Counted from the first letter of the stretch, positions 1-12,149 are shown. The stretch is 64,000 nucleotides of DNA from Odontocerum albicorne (GCA_949825065.1 OX463841.1:19600479-19664478); one strand, 5' to 3'. Translations and numbers: made by a program. The notes: generated by a model not told the origin, from the letters alone.

Positions 1-215
1 GAAAAATAGACTGTCTTCCGAACCGAGGGCTGCGGGTTCAATTCTCTTTGGAAACCATATTTTTTAAAAAGATTCCCTGTCTGATTTTAACTTAAGATCT
101 CTTTCACATACGAGTATTTAAGGTTTAAACACATTTCTGATTAGTTGGAAGACATTGACATATGACAATAAAACCGCCAGATTGTACCATATACGACGAA
201 AGTATAATACAATAA
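1..215 (+). repeat. SINE family A copy, cut by window start
   Basis: tRNA-derived SINE. The head keeps the box B core GGGTTCAATTC near base 33; box A lies outside the window. The family body follows: a short A/T run, the stretch ending CTTAAG, the GTTGGAAGA segment, a tail with GTACCATATAC, and the final AATACAATA. The other A copies share the order head, TTTAAAAAA link, GTCTGGTTTTCACTTAAGG, TTGGAAGAGATTGCCA and the ACAATACA tail. Here the middle carries extra sequence including one TACGAGTA site at 109. Confidence 0.75.
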
Positions 216-3200
216 ATTAATTAACAATAAGATGATTTTTAATAAACAAATGTAATATTCAGCTAAGATTTTTTGAAACATTTCAACTTTTAGCTGTATA
301 TTTCTTAGGAAATTTGTAGAAAAAGTCGTTATTATAATCCTATTCCCCTAATTTAGGGTTCGGATTTTAATCTTACCTGTCTTGCACATTCTCATTTTAT
401 AGGTTTGGTCTTGCGTCTACATACGGATTTGCCAATACGAGTATATTATTGTATATTGTACCATACACTAGCTTCACAAAGACACACACTCCTTAGGTAT
501 GTGCCTCCTTTCTTCTATCATTATTTATATCCCAGCTGTTGAAAATGTGTACAAGCTTCCAGGAATCTCTTGGACTCTTATTCTTTTTATAAGTAATTCT
601 CTACTAAAAATATTCGTTTCTAAAAATCATCAAACTTTTTTACCACACCGTTATTGTTTGCACAACTGAAATACTCGTATAAAGGAAATGTGCAAATCTC
701 TTGTTAACATCTATCACTTGTGTTTGGATAAGAATTTCCTTGAAAATAGACTACTCTGCAACAAAGACGAAATCGTGAAGTCTAGAGTATTATAAGATCT
801 TGAGCAGCCATTATGATTTTTATTCAGTTCAAACCTCCGCCAACATTTTCTATTAACCAAAACACACTTTAAGAAAAACTATCCGAAACAAAATTCCACA
901 ATAATAATATCCAAGGAAATCTAATCCGAGGAAATATTGATTTATAATACTAACAGAATTGTGGAATTTTGGAACAAATTGCCCAGTAGTGAGTACTGTC
1001 GGATTGAACTACGAGTAGTTTAAAACCGTGTGGACAAGTTCCTACACAAAACCCTAGTGCTATTTTGTTTCCTTTGCTTATTTTTTTAATGATTACTCTT
1101 GCTTTCCCTCTCTTTTTCTTCATGAACATATGACAGTTAAACTTGATAAAGATATTAACAGTATTCCTGTCTATAATGATAATAATTATAATAATCAAAA
1201 TAAATAATTTGATTATATGATTTAATAGAAAACAAACAATCTCTTGAATATATTATATAGATTATATATAGCTTATTTACACCAGTGAAGATGCTATAGC
1301 AAATTACAAATGAATAAATCACACTTAGATGTGGAGCAATAAAAAAATTAGAAATCGAGATACAAAAAAATGTAGAAGAAATTACAGGAGAGAGAGTAAA
1401 CCAAAGTCAAATAAAAAAGAAAACAAAACATTAAAGATAAGCTAGGCCGTACAGCTCACCACAAGGTTAATCAACGTGTAGCAAAATATGTACTCATTTT
1501 ATCCTCTTTTAAATGTATCAATTGAAATCCCAAATATGTTCAACTCAAAGAATTTCTTAGTGAATGCAGAACGACTTTTATTGATAAATAAATAAATTAA
1601 ATAATATATATTCGCCTTACATGTATCAGAGTGTTTGATTTAGTAAAATGAATGGGGCAACGGAAACTTATTAATTCAAGTAAAACCGAGGAATCTATAA
1701 GTCCATTAATAATTTTGAACAAAAAACAAATATCGATTTTGGATCTACGAAAAATAAGAGACAAGCCCATGACGTTCCAATGATGAGTGGGATTCATTAA
1801 TACTTCGTCGATTAAAGATAAACTTTCGTTGTACTTTCTACTTTGTCAATTAGATTTTTAAGATAGGGGTTCTAAATTACCGAACTGAACTCCAAGATGC
1901 TCCGCATGTAGGTGCAATATAACAGTATTACTACGTCAAATCTGAGAACGGCCTGTATAACCGCATTATAAAACCCAATGTTGGCTCTATCCACAATATA
2001 CCTCGTCAGTATGATATCGGAAAGTACCAAAGTACCATATGTGAATAATTGATTATCATCACAGTGAGAACATATCCTATCGAGTTCCGACTGAAGATCT
2101 TAAGAGTCAGTTATTGAATTCATGATTTTTATTATCTTCATGTTATCGATGTAATAAAATATTCATTATCATTATTGAGAAACTTCAGCATTTATTTAAT
2201 TTGCTGTGAAATCGTGTCATTATCTTTAGTGCATTTTATAATCAACGTTAATATTACCACCGATAATTATAATTGATTAACTGAAATTAAAATAGGACAA
2301 AACGATCGTTCGTGAAATGTAATTATATTTATCCCCCATTAGTCATCGATAAAATAAGATAAATGATTCAAAATCTTAAAACTTTTTAAAACACACTGTG
2401 TTTTTAAGGAAAATATTGTACGGTCTTACACAAATATTTTTTTTGATACTTAAAAGATAAAAAAAACAAAGAATGAAATTCAGCATTGACATGTAAGCAG
2501 TGTTATACAATTGAAAAACAAAGGAAAAACAGCGTAAGACGAACCCAACACAATAAGAAAGCAAACCTACATAAAAACAACATCTTCACTTTACTTCTGT
2601 ATTAATTAATACCAATACAATAATGTTTATTCAGAGTCACATTATGATTATCTATCTAGTTACGAGTATTTAAAAGCTTATCGAGATTAGATTATACTGA
2701 TAAAGTTCAATTTAAATAAATAATGTCAGGTAAAATCACAATCGATAATTTCCATTAATAATTTGTACCTTTTATATTGGATGGATCGCCTTATTAAAGA
2801 GTTATTATCTCATGTTGGTAATGCGGCCAAGAACTTTGAACCCGGGACCATCTGAATGTATTGTTGTCCTGGGGCTTAATATCAACCTAATAAATTCTTA
2901 AAGCGTGAATTCTTACGAAACAGCGCTATATAATTTGTAGATATTTTTTTGATGATCTTTAATTATTTTTTTAATTTGTCGTCGGTTAAGGGGACACTGA
3001 GCAATCTATGAATCACACAGTTAAAGACGGCGAATTTTTTTCAAACACATATTCAATTAATGACAAAAAAGAACGTACATTTTGAAAAACACATAATATA
3101 TAACTTGTTTTTTATATTTATTTTATTTTTCATGTGATAATGCAAGAATTGGAATTCGTAATCCAAGGAAATGAGTTGAATCAACTGAGAATTATTCATA
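216..3200. other. AT-rich stretch without recognisable gene
   Basis: No conserved protein, RNA gene or transposon end was recognised. Open frames here (950-1198, 1597-1797, 2376-2564, all minus) are low-complexity translations with no family resemblance. Four footprint octamers lie here at 436, 672, 1010 and 2661. Probably intronic or intergenic decayed repeat sequence. Confidence 0.5.
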
Positions 3201-3222
3201 AGTCTTACCATCTAGGCTACGG
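3201..3222 (-). repeat. SINE head fragment, minus strand
   Basis: Read on the minus strand this is a box A-like piece (GTAGCCTAGATGGTAAGACT) of the tRNA-type head shared by SINE families A and B. It directly abuts the plus-strand head of the next SINE, giving a head-to-head junction. Short, so the call depends on the box A match only. Confidence 0.45.
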
Positions 3223-3558
3223 GCGACCTCCGAAGCAGATTGTAAGATGCTCGACTTCCACCCGAGGTTTTGAGTTCAATTCCAGATGGTACTCAAAAAA
3301 ATGTTAATAAAAAAGTCCTAGTTCGGTAGAAGAGTTTGTCTGGTAGCGATACATGTACTTGTGCGTACGTGTGTGAATGTTGTTGCCTCTTCCCGTGTGG
3401 TAATATTGCCAACACGTGCAATAACAAACCGCGAGTTCTGTGCATACTCTAGTAGTTCTAAAACCGAAGGCTCGATTACTGTGGCCGAAGGCAATCGGAA
3501 TAGATATATCCAAATCATCGATTCGGATATTTCGCAGGTACCCTCCATAAAACAGAAG
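3222..3558 (+). repeat. SINE family B copy, longest in window
   Basis: tRNA-like head with box A region altered (CCGAAGCAGATTGTAAGATG) and box B-like TTGAGTTCAATTCC, then the family B body: GGTAGAAGAGTTTGTCTGGTA, TTGTTGCCTCTTCC, TAATATTGCCAACACGTGC, a segment with CTCGATTACTG, and a final ATTCGGATAT. Family B shares the head type with family A but has a different body. Other copies are at 7977, 18351 and 41718. Overlapping open frames on both strands are shadows of this repeat. Confidence 0.75.
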
Positions 3559-3674
3559 AAAAATTTATAATTATTTATAAAAAGTTCAAGATTTGCACAA
3601 AACATCTAAATAAACGTTTGTTAATGCATCTTTTACACATACATTTTCCGCGCACTCGAAGTGTAAATACAAAC

Positions 3675-3950
3675 TTAAAAAGAATCGTAATCTGTTTTAT
3701 CAAACACTGTTTATTCCACTTTTTGTAACGGTATAATCCTACCGGTTTCAAGGCTTTCACCTCATCATCAGGGGAGCACAAATAAGACCTATTTGTGCTT
3801 TTCTGAGGATGAGGTGAAAGTCTTGAAACCGGTAGGGTCATACCGTTACAAAAAGTGGAATAAACAGCGTTTGATAAAACAAATTACAATGTCTTTAAAC
3901 CTCCACAACGTTAATGCCTTAACTATAAATAATATATTAAAAAGTATCGT
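3675..3950. mobile_element. Penelope-like element, 3'-end inverted pair, with target duplication
   Basis: A non-coding insertion of two 3' ends of the same Penelope-like family arranged tail-out. The minus arm runs from about 3689 to 3790; the plus arm follows to about 3936. Both arms contain TTGAAACCGGTAGG and AAAGTGGAATAAACAG, as in the coding copy at 51-52 kb. Only the plus arm carries the extra tail with CCTCCACAACGTTAATGCC. The insertion is flanked by near-perfect 14-base direct repeats (TTAAAAAGAATCGT at 3675-3688, one mismatch at 3937-3950). No open frame is present. Confidence 0.75.
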
Positions 3951-4179
3951 TAAAAAATGAAAATCCCGGAAAAGAAATCCATCAAATTGTGTTTTTTACA
4001 AAATTGTTTTATGTGTTCAGGACATAGATTACGCTTTATAAATTTCTGAAATATGTACGCTCAATTTCCTACAAAATTCCTCAATAAAAAGGAACATAGA
4101 CTCGCTCAACACAAACTTGGGGCGTACCGGTTTTGATTTGATGTATTTCATAAAATCTAATACATTCTAACGGTGTGTA

Positions 4180-4400
4180 TACTTTCTTTCGCTTTTCACC
4201 TTAAAAGGCACGTGAACAGTGACATAGGGTAGAGAGGGTGGCTTCACCCTAATTGCGAGTGGACAGATATTGGAAAGCTCTACGTGTTTCCCTTGACCCG
4301 CCATAGAACCGCCGGGAGCTCCATCCTCTCACCCCGCCTTCGACGGTTCCAGCCAAATATGATCGGTGCCAAGGTTTGGAAATATATTAAGCGGGCTATT
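4180..4400. other. Unexplained GC-richer patch
   Basis: About 220 bases clearly richer in G and C than the surroundings, with segments such as GACCCGCCATAGAACCGCC. No long frame, no tRNA-like boxes, no inverted ends seen. Could be a decayed repeat or non-coding exon; I cannot assign it. Confidence 0.3.
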
Positions 4401-4514
4401 ACTAAGAACAAAGTAGTCATTACAAACGACATTATTACGATAGCTGATCTTTACACATAAATATTGGCAATAATTAGGTTAATATGTAACCAGTATTAGC
4501 TTAAAAACATTAAT

Positions 4515-4705
4515 TGTATTCAATTTTTGTTGTATTGCAATGTGACAATTTATTCTAACCAACCTGAAAAGTTTTAAACAAACCGTAACTAATAACCTAA
4601 CCTGAAACATTTTTTAAATCTGGGTACCAGCAGTAACTGAACCCACAACCCTCGGGTTGGTAGACAGGCCTTACCAACTAGGCATATAGATCGCCGTCAA
4701 CCACA
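4515..4705 (-). repeat. SINE family A copy
   Basis: Minus-strand copy. The tail side shows ATTCTAACCAACCTG (complement of the TTGGAAGA region) and the head side shows complementary box B (TGAACCCACAACC) and box A (CTTACCAACTAGG). Moderately diverged in the middle. Confidence 0.7.
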
Positions 4706-5823
4706 GAAATAGAAGAAAACTTAAAAATAATTAATGCTGGGTGTCTTGGTATTGACAAGATTTAATTATAAATAGTTATATCTCATTAGAGAAAATTTCA
4801 ATACTTGAAAAATATAGTGTATTAAGGTATTTTTCATGACAGCAGAAACTCTTGTATGCGTAGGTCTTATTAATATTTTATGTATGCGCATGAAAACACA
4901 TCTTACAACTATATACTTGTCTCACAGGTTGTACAATATTCTATACATTCGGAAATTTACTGCAAACTAAAAAAATATGAAATTCAAAGCATTAAAGTTG
5001 TATAAAAAATATTCACAGTTGGCAAAACAAATATAAAATCTAAGACCGTTTCACTTTAAAAGTACTTTACAAAAAAAATACTATGGAATAGTCCAGATAC
5101 TCACTTCGCTGAGCAGATAGATACAACTCCAATTAAGTTGAAATTATCTGTACTTCATGTTGATGGCGTGATTTCTGCATTTCAACATTGTAAAATTGTA
5201 ATGTCAAATTGTAAAAAAATAATTATATTTCAATAAAAAATGTACTGGAACTAAGTTAGACCATCAGATGGATATCCTCCGAATATTACGAATTGCTTTT
5301 TGCTCAAGGGTGAACCAATTGTCACTAAGTATGAAAGATATCGCGAATTTGTCTTTTTATGGTGGATAATCCTGTGCTTGTTTGCTATAAAAATTGTAGA
5401 ACTTTGTCACCACTTCGTCGTGTATATCAGAGCTACTCAAACTATGGTTCCCGGACCTGAGCTGGTTACCGAAAAGTTTTTTACCGGGTCGTGTCGAGAG
5501 AAAATTACAAAACAAATAATAAGAATTGAAAATGCAAAGTTCTTTTTAATTTTATGTTTTGTTCGTTTATTCTTTTTGTTTAATCATCCTAAAAATTAAA
5601 TAAAAGTGTTTGAGCTCCGTGCTCTTCGTTTAAAAAATATATTTATTCAATTTTTCAAAAATACTGGCCGCAATGGATTGGAATGGAAAAAAAGCTGTTC
5701 CATAAACATAGAAAGATCGAGAAGCACTGGCCTATAGCACTCGAGAGAGATTCTTAAATTATGTTTAGTAAAAAAATGATCCTTTAAAAGATAATTTAAA
5801 AAGAATAGATATTTTGTGCGGAT
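4706..5823. other. AT-rich stretch; weak open frame at 5300-5599
   Basis: No recognised family. A 99-codon plus-strand frame (5300-5599) starts with residues MLKGEPIVTKYERY and becomes Phe/Leu-rich; it has no motif I recognise and no splice context, so I do not call it a gene. The remainder is low-complexity AT-rich DNA. Confidence 0.35.
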
Positions 5824-6112
<289 letters not shown>

Positions 6113-6245
6113 TCTCATATACCATAACGCTATTTCCCTGTCGAGGTAGGCAGATATGACAGAGCGTTTAACTTTTCTATCACGACATACATTCTTCGCC
6201 ACACAAGCTGAAATTATTTTGAAAGAAATATGTACCAACGGGACG
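6113..6245 (-). repeat. LINE-A 3' end fragment
   Basis: The minus-strand translation includes VCRDRKVKRSVISAYLDRE, matching the C-terminal tail of the reverse transcriptase that recurs across this window (other copies end with a Leu/Ile-Ser-Ala-Tyr motif followed by Asp-Arg-Glu). The DNA terminus TATACCATAACGC matches the 3' end of the other LINE-A copies. 5' truncated, as usual for target-primed insertion. Confidence 0.7.
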
Positions 6246-6310
6246 AACCGCAATCCCTAGGTTGGAAGATGGGCGCCAATACCAATACCAACTAGGCCTC
6301 GGGGGTCGTT
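6245..6310 (-). repeat. SINE family A head fragment
   Basis: Complementary head with AACCGCAATCCC (box B side) and CAACTAGGCC (box A side). Body missing; it abuts the 5' side of the LINE-A fragment. Confidence 0.5.
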
Positions 6311-7231
6311 TATGATACTCACTCGCCGAGATTTTTGTCACTTAACTGGCCCATAATATGAGTCATTGTCTCAGATGTTTGATAATATATCAAAAGTATT
6401 TTGACTATATTGACAGATTGTGATTCGTTCCATAGGACTTCTATAAAACCCGACAACGAGGTCGCTTTTAACAGAATTTCGTTAATGTAGGATTTCAGAT
6501 TTAAAAAAAAAGGGAAAATAGATGAAAAGAACATCGTGTATGAAATGATTCATGAATGTAATTCAAAGAAAGGGAATTTATACAAACATAAAGAAGTGGG
6601 AATCTCGTTGAAGTTCAAATTACATATTTTCCTTCAGTTCCTTCGAATTCTCTAATTCCTGAACTTTTCTTAAAACAAATATAATTGCCTGTTCCACGGG
6701 TTTCGAGTTACGTTTTCATTAATATATCCATATTATCTCTTAACAATCAATAAAAATACATTTACAGAATATTTTCACACAAAAAATAAGAAAGCCGACG
6801 GGCCGGAAATCTAATGCGAGTGAAAAACGTATTTCAGTAAACACGATATACTCATATGTCAGACAGCAATTACGTTTATTTAGATAGATAGTTTATATGA
6901 ACTTTATTTAGGACACATTTAAAACATGTTAGCTTACTTCAAAACAAACAGAACTCGGTAAATTTCAAGTTATTCCACTAAAAAACCTTTCATTCAATTA
7001 AGAAACAAAAAAACTTAAAACAAAATAAAAATTAATTATGAATAATGGAAACTTTTGAGCCTCATAATGGGATATTTATTTATTAATGTGGCACAAATCA
7101 TCAAAGTTTGGGTAGATTGCCTATTTAAATAAAATTACATTTAAGTGTTCTTTACATATCACAGTAATAATTATAAAAACAAAAAATAACATATCAACAT
7201 TTTCCAAAACATAAAACTAACAATACAAGAA
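6311..7231. other. AT-rich stretch, nothing recognised
   Basis: No conserved coding sequence, RNA gene or transposon terminus seen. The frame at 6319-6534 (minus) has no recognisable motif. Confidence 0.5.
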
Positions 7232-7255
7232 CAAATCTTTTGAAATATTTTCACG

Positions 7256-7289
7256 CATCATATTTTGAAAAATCTTTCAAAATATGATG
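7256..7289. repeat. Hairpin, 15-bp perfect stem
   Basis: CATCATATTTTGAAA (7256-7270), loop AATC, and its exact complement at 7275-7289. Pairing continues outward for about nine more bases with two mismatches. AT-rich; could be a small foldback element remnant or chance. A footprint octamer lies just downstream at 7306. Confidence 0.7.
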
Positions 7290-7729
7290 AATGAAAATAC
7301 CGATGTACTCGTATGTTACATACAGTACACACGGAAAGTAAAAACACAATTAATTAAATTCAATCAACAATACAAAACATGAGTAGGAGTAAATAAAATC
7401 TGTTTCAAGGGCAACAAAAATACGAAATTATAGGGCACATTACAAAAAAATACTTAAAATGAACCGGTCACACAACCAAGACCTAAGATTCGAGAAATGC
7501 CGGAGAAGAGTCTCTGTTGTCAACAACATCAACATTAAAAATATCCACCAAATTATACAAGGTTGCATTCCCAACCATTGCATTCTCACTATTGATGAAA
7601 TACGAGTACAACGTGCATCTGTCGTTAACAAATTATTGTACTTTTGATACATTTGAATTGTAAAAGGTTTCGTGTGTATTTAGCAGGAGTGTGGAAACCA
7701 ATTTGAGACAATATAGGTTTATGGGGGAT

Positions 7730-7875
7730 ATAATTACAACGTGCTAGACGTATGCAAGTGTTGTTGCTTGTTTACATGCGGTAGTGTTTCCAACCGTGAG
7801 TTTCTTGGTTTCTAATCCGAAAATAGGATTACTGAGGCTGAATACAATATCTTAAACATGTCTGTATAATCAAAT
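7730..7875 (+). repeat. Degraded SINE family B body
   Basis: The segments GTGTTGTTGCTTGTTTACATGCGG, GTTTCCAACCGTG and GGATTACTGAGGCTGAATAC line up in order with the family B body at 3380-3500. Head and ends are lost. Confidence 0.45.
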
Positions 7876-7976
7876 ATGATAGGTTGGGGGGGTAACATAA
7901 AAATAAATTTATTATGTGTGAAATTATGAGTATACTTGCCGAAAGCGGCTATCAAGATATAAAGTTACAAAAATTC

Positions 7977-8170
7977 GACAATCTCAGTGGCCTAGTTCGT
8001 AAGACGTTGGACTTCCACCCGGGGGTTTCAGGTTCGATTACCGATGGTACTCAATGACGAACACTGAGTTCCGTGCCTACTCCAGTGAGTCAAATGCAAT
8101 ATTATCTCCATGCCACGCTATTCAATATGTCCGAATCAGCTATTCTGATATCTTGAAGGATAACATCGAA
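7977..8170 (+). repeat. SINE family B copy with internal deletion
   Basis: A well kept head (box A GTGGCCTAGTTCGTAAGACG, box B AGGTTCGATTACC) is followed after ATGGTACTCAA by the distal body only (GAGTTCCGTGCCTACTCCAG to GATATCTTGAAGGA). The middle of the body (the TTGTTGCCTCTTCC segment) is deleted. At 8076 this copy lacks the six bases present at the footprint in the 41.9 kb copy. Confidence 0.75.
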
Positions 8171-9089
8171 AGAAAAAAGCTTAAGATAATAAGATAACAT
8201 CAAGGTTACTTGACAATTTATACGAGTCCGTTAAAGAAAACGTGACCAGGTCGCGCGGACCGTAACTTGCGAATAGCAACGTTCGGGGATGTGAGTGGCG
8301 TCACCGCGAGAAATAGTACTAAGCACACTTATAGTGAAAAGAACATTATATTATGCAAAAAAGATCCAATCCACACCCTACATGTTTTGAGATAATATGT
8401 GAGTAAACGTAATATATCCTAATTAGGCGTTATACGGAACAATTTTTTTTTAAAGATATGCTCATTTGATATTACAAAATGAACTTAAATCAGGACTTTA
8501 TTGGTTGAATCTTTTTTGCATATATACCTTATATACGTCCATATATCACCCACTTAACACTTAAGTGGTGGAAAACAGCGTTATCATAGCAGCAATTCAA
8601 AGGCTGACAAAGAAAAAAAATCATTAAATATACCACTCATTTTGCTCTTTTCTTTTCTGTCATTTATATTGCGAAAATAACATATTACAAAGGGTTCTGA
8701 ATAAAATTACACTGTTTAATTATTGATGGAACATTGTTTTAGAAAAAAAATCTTTAGTTTAATAATATAAGATAAATGCGTTAATAAGTTACAAAAATTG
8801 AACGACCCAACAAATAGCGACGATAAATTCGTGAAAATAAAAGTTAATATGTTTTCTTTAAACCCAACTTATATACACATATAATATGTCATATATATTA
8901 TATGTGGGTTCAAGGAGAGTTTAATGGGTAATCAGGAATATTTAATCATAAATTACTTTATTCCACTAATTAGACCCATCCCCACGACACGTGTTTCTAG
9001 CGTCTGTCTGGAGGCTCTCTTCAGGCGGAATAATCCCGGTTTGTCACGAGAGCAATGCTAAGATCAAGCTGGTGTCATATTACATAAAA
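8171..9089. other. Unassigned stretch with small GC-rich patches
   Basis: GC-richer patches at 8235-8320 (with GTGACCAGGTCGCGCGGACC) and 8975-9065 do not match anything I recognise. An AT-rich imperfect hairpin lies at 8878-8922 (arms around CACATATAATAT and ATATTATATGTG). No gene is supported. Confidence 0.35.
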
Positions 9090-9195
9090 AAATGGTGGTA
9101 TATTTATTTACAATTTATTTATGTAACACTACATTGTAAAACAATAAGTCATGATTTTTACCCGGCGGCAATCTTTTCCAACCAACCAGAATAAA
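9090..9195 (-). repeat. SINE family A tail remnant
   Basis: Read on minus, TTCTGGTTGGTTGGAAAAGA and the following TTGCC match the distal body of family A. Head missing. The rest is strongly diverged. Confidence 0.4.
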
Positions 9196-9479
9196 ATAAG
9201 CAAAGGAAATTACATGGTCGCAAAATTATTCACCTATACAAAATTCATGAACAACATAACAAACATAGTAAAAATAAATGTGGTATATCATCAATCAAAG
9301 GAAAATGGAAGGGATGGTGGAAAGGAAAAAGTCAAGTATGAAACAAGTGACATAACTGACTTAAAATTAAGAGTTTTTCGTTAAGAGTGAGTCGCCTTTT
9401 AAAACATGCTAATGACGGAGCGAGTCTAACATTAGTTCGTAACTGGTACCAGAGTCCAACTATCCAACTATATGGACAG

Positions 9480-10140
9480 TCAAGGACGACGGAAAAAAGG
9501 AGAGCGGTGAACTGGGAAAGTCAATAAACAATATCTGCTTGAACGTAGCGCAAGTCCATGATCGGAAAGACGCTGAATATTGAAAGCGAGATAGCAGGCA
9601 GCGGGACAGTTAAGGATAATATACAATCGTGACAGCATATGAATTTTGCGCCTATTTCTAACGTTTAACCAGTTCAGCTCCTTCTGATGTGAAGTTATAT
9701 GATCGTTCTTTCTCGGATTAAAAATAACTCTCAAACATTTTGAAGATGCTGTAATTTGTCCGACTGTTCCTCCGTTATATCTGACGCATAGTCCAAAATC
9801 GGAAAGAGCTGAGATTACATGAGCAAAATGTTGGTTTTAGTAGACAGGAATCTTTTCAACCTTCTTCGGATCACTTCATTTATTTGATCTCGTCATGAAA
9901 ATGTGATCCACTAACACTCCTAAGTCTTTGACTGGTTTATTTAATGGCATCATAGAGCCACCAGAAGTTGCTAAGCTGAGGACTGCTAATAAGGATCGCT
10001 CGAGACTTCGTAGGATTATTGAGTAAGCCATGCTCCTTAGTCCACTCGGACGTCGATTGAAGGTCCGCATTTAGATCGTTTAACCCCCGTGTGAAAGCAA
10101 TTGGGATCGCATGGTCGCCAGAAACAGATCAAAGTCTACA
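9480..10140 (-). pseudogene. Jockey/CR1-like LINE reverse transcriptase, C-terminal part, broken
   Basis: Non-LTR reverse transcriptase remnant read on minus from about 10,140 down to 9480. In order the frames show LNADLQSTSEWTKEHGLL (palm/thumb region that follows the catalytic box in jockey-like RTs), then VKDLGVLVD, then RRKIHMLSRLYIILN followed by CPAACYL. These match the order seen in jockey/CR1/R1 clade enzymes. Stops and at least two frameshifts separate them, so no protein is made. The catalytic [FY]ADD box would lie upstream and is not seen here; a related RT with this box is at 22.4-22.7 kb. Confidence 0.7.
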
Positions 10141-10379
10141 GTATTGAATGCATAATTGAATGAATTGTCTATTAACCCAAATGAAAAATGTTTAAGAGGG
10201 GTGAAAATGTGAAACGTTTTGCATTATTTGGTTATTACTTATTTGTTTTTGCTTATGGCTTTGTGTATATCTAATGTTTATAAATTCATTACATAATATA
10301 ATTTTTGTGAGTATGTAAAATTTTAACTTTACTTTCTTTGAAAATATGATTTCTCTCGATCAATAATATTATTTGCAAC

Positions 10380-10460
10380 ATGATTTTTCTCTATAATATG
10401 GGTCTATCTAGTGTCGATTTGAATTTGAATATGGGTCTATCTACGATTCACGAGTAGGAA
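10380..10460. repeat. Short local duplication
   Basis: ATATGGGTCTATCTA appears twice, near 10395 and 10430, about 38 bases apart, with related flanks. A minor slippage-type duplication. Confidence 0.55.
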
Positions 10461-10739
10461 TAATTGGTTACTTGATGACTACAATAGAACAATTTATGTC
10501 GCGTGGGCATGCAGGGAGTTCGCAAACAGGTTAATTGAACAAACTCAGAACTAACTTAATAAGAATTGATCATTTTATCAAATACCAATAAATACGTGTA
10601 CATATATTCAATTGCTCGTTTTTAGTATTTATTGATCAGTAATGTTATTTCATTAAAAACATTTTAAATATTTTAATTTTAGATCATCAGAGTTTGTATT
10701 TCGCACTGGTTCTATTAGAATTGCAAAATCGACGTCGCT

Positions 10740-10830
10740 CATGCCACCTTAATTAGTCAGTAAGGAGTGCGTAAAACTAGCGATCGAAGGACTCCCGGTT
10801 CGTACCCAGGTTTGGTCATATTTTTCATTT
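10740..10830 (+). repeat. tRNA-like SINE head remnant
   Basis: TTAATTAGTCAGTAAGGAGTG resembles a decayed box A region and CCGGTTCGTACCC resembles box B, about 35 bases apart as in tRNA-derived heads. No SINE body of families A-C follows, and it does not fold as a tRNA. Confidence 0.35.
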
Positions 10831-10949
10831 CATGATTTGTTTTCAATTCAGTTAAATTAATATGTTAAAATCAATAAATAACGCTTTCATTCAAATTTAT
10901 TTTGACCAACATAATTGAACTAATTCGATATTTAACTTCCATAAGCATC

Positions 10950-11345
10950 TACATATATACCATCACGCCGTCTTTCTGTCGGGATAAGCAGAGGAGAGAG
11001 CGCCAGAATTTCCTATCGCGACACACAGTTTTCACCTATTATACATCCATACGCCTTTTCATACAACTCCTACGATTTCTCCACAGTTTTATTTCCTTCA
11101 TTCAAAATATACATTTGATCTAACTATACTTTCCTTGGCCTTCCTCTGCCACACCTTCCACTCATATTTGCGCTATATAGTCTTCCTTAATTCGTTCGTT
11201 CTACACGCCCAAACCATCTCAACGTACTCTTTTTCATCTTACTCATCAGATTATTAAGTTCACATTTACCCCTACTAACTTTATTCTGCATTCTCACATA
11301 CATATGTAACATCTTCAGTGAATCTTTTCTAAGCATAAAATTGAA
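10950..11345 (-). repeat. LINE-A 3' portion
   Basis: Minus-strand copy beginning (3' end) at ATATACCATCACGCC and covering about 390 bases of the RT C-terminal coding region: complements of GGTTTGGGCGTG, GGAAGGTGTGGCAGAGG and TAGGAGTTGTATGAAAAGGC correspond to the conserved LRWFGHV, GRRGR-P and SCM-R-C segments of this family. Frames are interrupted. Confidence 0.75.
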
Positions 11346-11689
11346 TATAATATAAAACGAATAAGTTTGTTAGAATTTTGTATAAACGGAATTAAAACGT
11401 CTGATGACTGTTTATTTGACTACATTTTCTTGGTCGTTTCATTGTACTTACATTGTACAAAATATACATAAAAAAGTTACAGTTATATTTCCGCTTCTAT
11501 AATTATATAAAATGTCTGATAAAAACGTAAATCGTCAAAAATCGTGATTGTTTTCATGTTCCTGTGAAAAATTAGTCACCAGCATTGACTTGAATAAATC
11601 GGGTCCAAAGTCGATAGAAAGTACAATTGACCATAGTTTTTTTATTAAGATTATAATCAAAGCTAATATATAGAGAAAAGCATGTACGA

Positions 11690-11895
11690 AAATCACCGTG
11701 GCCTAGTTGGCAAGTTGCTTGCTTCAAGTTCGGCAGTTGCCGGTTCGATTCTCGTTGAAAACCATGTTTTTTTTAAATCCAGTCTGGTTTTCACATAATG
11801 CCTCTTTTATATCTTTCTGGTTGGAGTGCCAAATAACAACAAGCGGTTTAGGTTTTATTATATACAATCAAATTGGAATACAATACAATGACGAG
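11690..11895 (+). repeat. SINE family A copy
   Basis: Box A CGTGGCCTAGTTGGCAAGTTG and box B GCCGGTTCGATTC are well kept. The body CCAGTCTGGTTTTCACATAA and the tail TATACAATCAAATTGGAATACAATACAA follow. A footprint octamer lies just past the tail at 11901. Confidence 0.85.
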
Positions 11896-12149
11896 ATATA
11901 TACTCGTAGATATGGACGATGCAAAGTTGTGTGAATGAATAGAAAGGCGTGACGATTTGTCCTCTCTGCCCCCACTAAAAGGGAGATTGGATATGTAAGT
12001 ATCTAAATACATTATAAAAAATGTAAATATCTGTGGTGGATTGTCTTGAAGGGACCGAATCACAAAAAAATCCAATGAACTATTATAGATTCCTATAATT
12101 CGACTTTTTACTTCGGTTGCTATATTCAATAGACTCTTGATATTACTAC
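11896..12149. other. Unassigned short interval
   Basis: Moderate GC, no motif recognised. The 93-codon minus frame (11848-12129) overlaps the SINE tail and is not credible as a gene. Confidence 0.35.

Noticed and set aside
5300..5599. 99-codon plus frame as a membrane protein gene
   Set aside because: Hydrophobic stretches are expected from AT-rich DNA; no recognised motif, promoter or splice sites.
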